Assembly (NCBI GenBank): GCA_029865345.1
Contig: JAOUHD010000014.1
Coordinates: 1 to 34,419 of the forward strand
Direction of reading: 5' to 3'
Length of the DNA stretch: 34,419 nt
Source: Nitrospira sp.
GTDB taxonomy: Bacteria > Nitrospirota > Nitrospiria > Nitrospirales > Nitrospiraceae
Positions 33,761 to 34,419 of this stretch are shown here, piece after piece. Position 1 is the first letter of the stretch. Each line of letters begins with the position of its first letter. Under the pieces are notes generated by a model. That model made no database searches and was not told the DNA's origin. It worked only from the letters and a program-made list of their open reading frames with translations. Both the position numbers and the translations under genes were made by a program.

Positions 33761-34419
33761 GTGCAGGCTTGGGCATCAGCCGGCATGGTTTCGGATGATG
33801 AATGGCAGGCGACACTGACTCGTCGTTTGGGCTTTGCTGTCATCGTTTCTCTGGTCCTGCATATTGGCATCCTGGTAATGGTGGGTTGGGTTCGACTGCC
33901 ACGGCATGGCGAACGGCCTCTGACGTCGATTGAGATTTCCCTTGCGAGTCTGCCAACGCTTCCGGAGAAAGCCGTTGAACCCCAGAAAAGTCAGCCGATT
34001 AAGAAAGATGTCGAACAGCCCAAGCCGGTACAGCAGACGAAGCCTATCGAGCAATCCAAAGCTCTTGAGCGTCCCAAACTCATTGAACAGCCTAAATCTG
34101 CTCCTCCCGTGAAAGCGGCACCCGTGTCCCTTCCGCCTGTGGCGGCAGCACCTGTTCCTCCTCCGGTGGCTCTAGCCAAACCGTCGAATGATCTCATGCG
34201 CGATATTATGAAAGATATTGAGTTGCCTCCGGATGCTCCAAAGCACGGGGACATCAGCCCGGAGGACAAGCCGAGAAAATCACCGGTGATGAAGCTGCCA
34301 GATGTACCGGTTGTGACGGAAGCAAAGGAGGCAACGCAAAAAAAGCTGGTCACCTCTGCTCAGTCCTCATCCTTGACGGAAGATCTGGCGAAGGAATTGG
34401 ACGAGGAATTGAAGAAGAT
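33761..34419 (+). CDS. tolA: TolA/TonB-type energy transducer, N-terminal part (runs off window)
   Basis: The frame is open to the window end and shows 219 codons. From the GTG it reads MQAWASAGMVSDDEWQATLT, then one membrane helix FAVIVSLVLHIGILVMVGW (about 25-43). The serine and histidine spaced four apart (S31, H35) match the SHLS motif through which TolA and TonB contact the TolQ/ExbB stator. The next 110 residues are rich in P, K, E and A (KPVQQTKPIEQSKALERPK), the extended periplasm-spanning region. The C-terminal domain is not in the window, so TolA is inferred from the tolQR context. AAGG lies 6 bases before GTG 33761; ATG 33785 is an alternative start. tolB and pal would be expected next. 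Confidence 0.85.
   Translation, partial: MQAWASAGMVSDDEWQATLTRRLGFAVIVSLVLHIGILVMVGWVRLPRHGERPLTSIEISLASLPTLPEKAVEPQKSQPIKKDVEQPKPVQQTKPIEQSKALERPKLIEQPKSAPPVKAAPVSLPPVAAAPVPPPVALAKPSNDLMRDIMKDIELPPDAPKHGDISPEDKPRKSPVMKLPDVPVVTEAKEATQKKLVTSAQSSSLTEDLAKELDEELKK

Noticed and set aside
1..34419. CRISPR array, rRNA genes, prophage or insertion sequence
   Set aside because: No regularly spaced repeats, no rRNA-like sequence, and no transposase or phage structural genes were seen on either strand.

Overview
The window is a dense, high-GC bacterial chromosome segment, most likely from Nitrospira or a close relative in Nitrospirota. That placement is an inference from gene content and protein style (split GltB/GltD, GH57 enzyme, DUF1015 and DUF5069 proteins, Ycf46-like ATPase, TolQRA), not from a marker gene. 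There is no rRNA, CRISPR array or transposase. Most of it is core chromosome, with one short accessory stretch at about 15.06-18.05 kb.

Left part (1-8.9 kb): a minus-strand carbohydrate pair (GH57 enzyme, then the start of galT), a VanZ-like membrane protein, a kinase/nucleotidyltransferase pair resembling AmgK-MurU of cell-wall sugar recycling, an orphan sigma54-type response regulator, a DUF1015 protein, and a long-chain polyprenyl diphosphate synthase. The last shares a divergent control region with gltB.

Centre (9-18 kb): gltB and gltD encode both subunits of glutamate synthase. The last 64 bp of conserved gltD coding sequence recur 910 bp downstream with six differences, all synonymous. 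Between the copies sits a two-gene module: a minimal nucleotidyltransferase and a 72-residue partner. It is followed by a stand-alone protein with a type I restriction HsdR N-terminal nuclease domain, then an Hcp protein with no other type VI secretion genes nearby. The last two genes carry the same promoter-like pattern (TTGACA-N18-TAGCCT), and the Hcp copy has a perfect dyad filling its spacer. The gltD junction is the most unusual thing in the window.

Right-centre (18-27.2 kb): small regulatory and envelope genes. These include a PilZ protein, a DUF5069 protein, a small membrane protein that appears frameshifted, secreted proteins of unknown function, an AAA+ ATPase next to a lipid-anchored NlpC/P60-type hydrolase, a coiled-coil lipoprotein, an MBL-fold hydrolase, a methyltransferase and a lipoprotein/membrane protein pair.

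Right part (27.3-34.4 kb): a minus-strand cluster of a TPR/periplasmic-binding protein, a site-2-protease-like M50 peptidase and trpS; then on the plus strand xerD, tRNA-Val(TAC), tRNA-Asp(GTC), and tolQ-tolR-tolA, with tolA running off the end.

Several genes without a Shine-Dalgarno sequence have a -10-like box only 6-9 bases before the start codon. This suggests leaderless or nearly leaderless transcripts.
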